Of a DNA stretch of 5,074 bases, positions 4,967-5,074 are shown one piece after another; the stretch's first letter is position 1; the number at the start of each line of letters is the position of its first letter. Source of the stretch: Chloroflexota bacterium (GTDB lineage: Bacteria > Chloroflexota > Dehalococcoidia > SAR202 > UBA11138); NCBI GenBank assembly GCA_022566975.1, contig JADFHV010000186.1:1-5074 (forward strand). Direction: 5' to 3'. The notes below the pieces were generated by a model, which made no database searches, had not been told where the DNA came from, and was given only the letters and a program-made list of their open reading frames with translations. The position numbers were made by a program, and so were the translations under genes.

Positions 4967-5041
4967 CGGGGTGTGGCGCAGCGGTAGCGCGCCTGCTTTG
5001 GGAGCAGGAGGTCGCCGGTTCGATCCCGGCCACCCCGACCA
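4967..5041 (+). tRNA. tRNA-Pro, anticodon UGG
   Basis: A complete cloverleaf is visible. The acceptor stem CGGGGTG (4967-4973) pairs with CACCCCG (5031-5037). The D-stem is GCGC/GCGC. The anticodon stem CCTGC (4992-4996)/GCAGG (5004-5008) encloses the loop TTTGGGA, giving anticodon TGG at 4999-5001 with G37 next to it. The T-stem GCCGG/CCGGC (5014-5030) encloses TTCGATC. A73 and an encoded CCA (5039-5041) follow. The C1-G72 first pair and G37 are typical of bacterial proline tRNAs. It reads CCA and, by wobble, other CCN codons. Confidence 0.95.
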
Positions 5042-5052
5042 GTCTATAGACT
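5041..5052. repeat. 12-bp palindrome directly after tRNA-Pro
   Basis: AGTCTATAGACT is a perfect palindrome that begins at the last base of the tRNA's CCA. No T-tract follows within the window, so it is not a clear terminator. It could influence 3' processing or be a chance palindrome. Confidence 0.4.
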
Positions 5053-5074
5053 ATCTCCTGGTTAACACGGTTGG

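Noticed and set aside
4779..5033. Minus-strand frame beginning MAGIEPATSCSQS
   Set aside because: The opening residues are the antisense translation of the tRNA-Pro gene, a well-known false protein. The rest is the shadow of the amidase C-terminus.
1..5074. CRISPR array, rRNA or riboswitch
   Set aside because: No regularly spaced repeats beyond the two-copy elements noted, no rRNA-like stretches and no riboswitch core that I recognise.

Overview
The window is GC-rich bacterial DNA: the metabolic genes at both ends have G/C in most third codon positions. The centre (about 1.65-2.6 kb) is visibly richer in A/T and looks like inserted accessory DNA. The gene content (NHL propeller, ComE-like thiamine-diphosphate subunit, GatA/AtzE-type amidase, degenerate transposase, NYN protein) would suit a Chloroflexota-like or similar environmental bacterium. 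That is an impression from protein style, not something the sequence proves. Promoters match the ordinary sigma-70 type, and the tRNA is bacterial with an encoded CCA.

Left part (1-1.1 kb, minus strand). An NHL-repeat beta-propeller gene (184-1050, GTG start) has a good Shine-Dalgarno site and a well-spaced promoter (1083-1111). Downstream on the same strand, the first codons of another gene run off the window edge and may encode an RDD-type membrane protein.

Middle part (1.13-2.55 kb). This is a patch of mobile-element debris and one accessory gene. It holds a short excisionase/MerR-like helix-turn-helix fragment on the minus strand with an exact 14-bp tandem duplication, then a frameshifted C-terminal remnant of a DDE transposase. 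An intergenic region rich in structure follows: a 12-bp direct repeat, a 29-bp dyad, a sigma-70-like promoter, and a terminator-like hairpin ending 6 bases before the start codon of an intact NYN-domain (LabA/DUF88, PIN-like) protein. The leader can be drawn in two mutually exclusive folds, so the NYN gene may be controlled by attenuation.

Right part (2.62-4.90 kb, plus strand). A compact three-gene operon encodes a ComE-like thiamine-diphosphate-binding subunit (no alpha/PYR partner is present here), a 65-residue GatC/AtzG-like small subunit, and an amidase-signature hydrolase with an intact Lys-Ser-Ser triad. The last two overlap by 8 bases and probably form a complex. The operon would pair a 2-keto-acid decarboxylase-type subunit with an amide hydrolase, but the substrates cannot be read from sequence.

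The window ends with tRNA-Pro(UGG) at 4967-5041, which has its own promoter, followed directly by a 12-bp palindrome.

The most notable points are the NYN gene's unusual leader and upstream dyad, and the decarboxylase-subunit/amidase operon. No CRISPR array or clear complete new system is visible.
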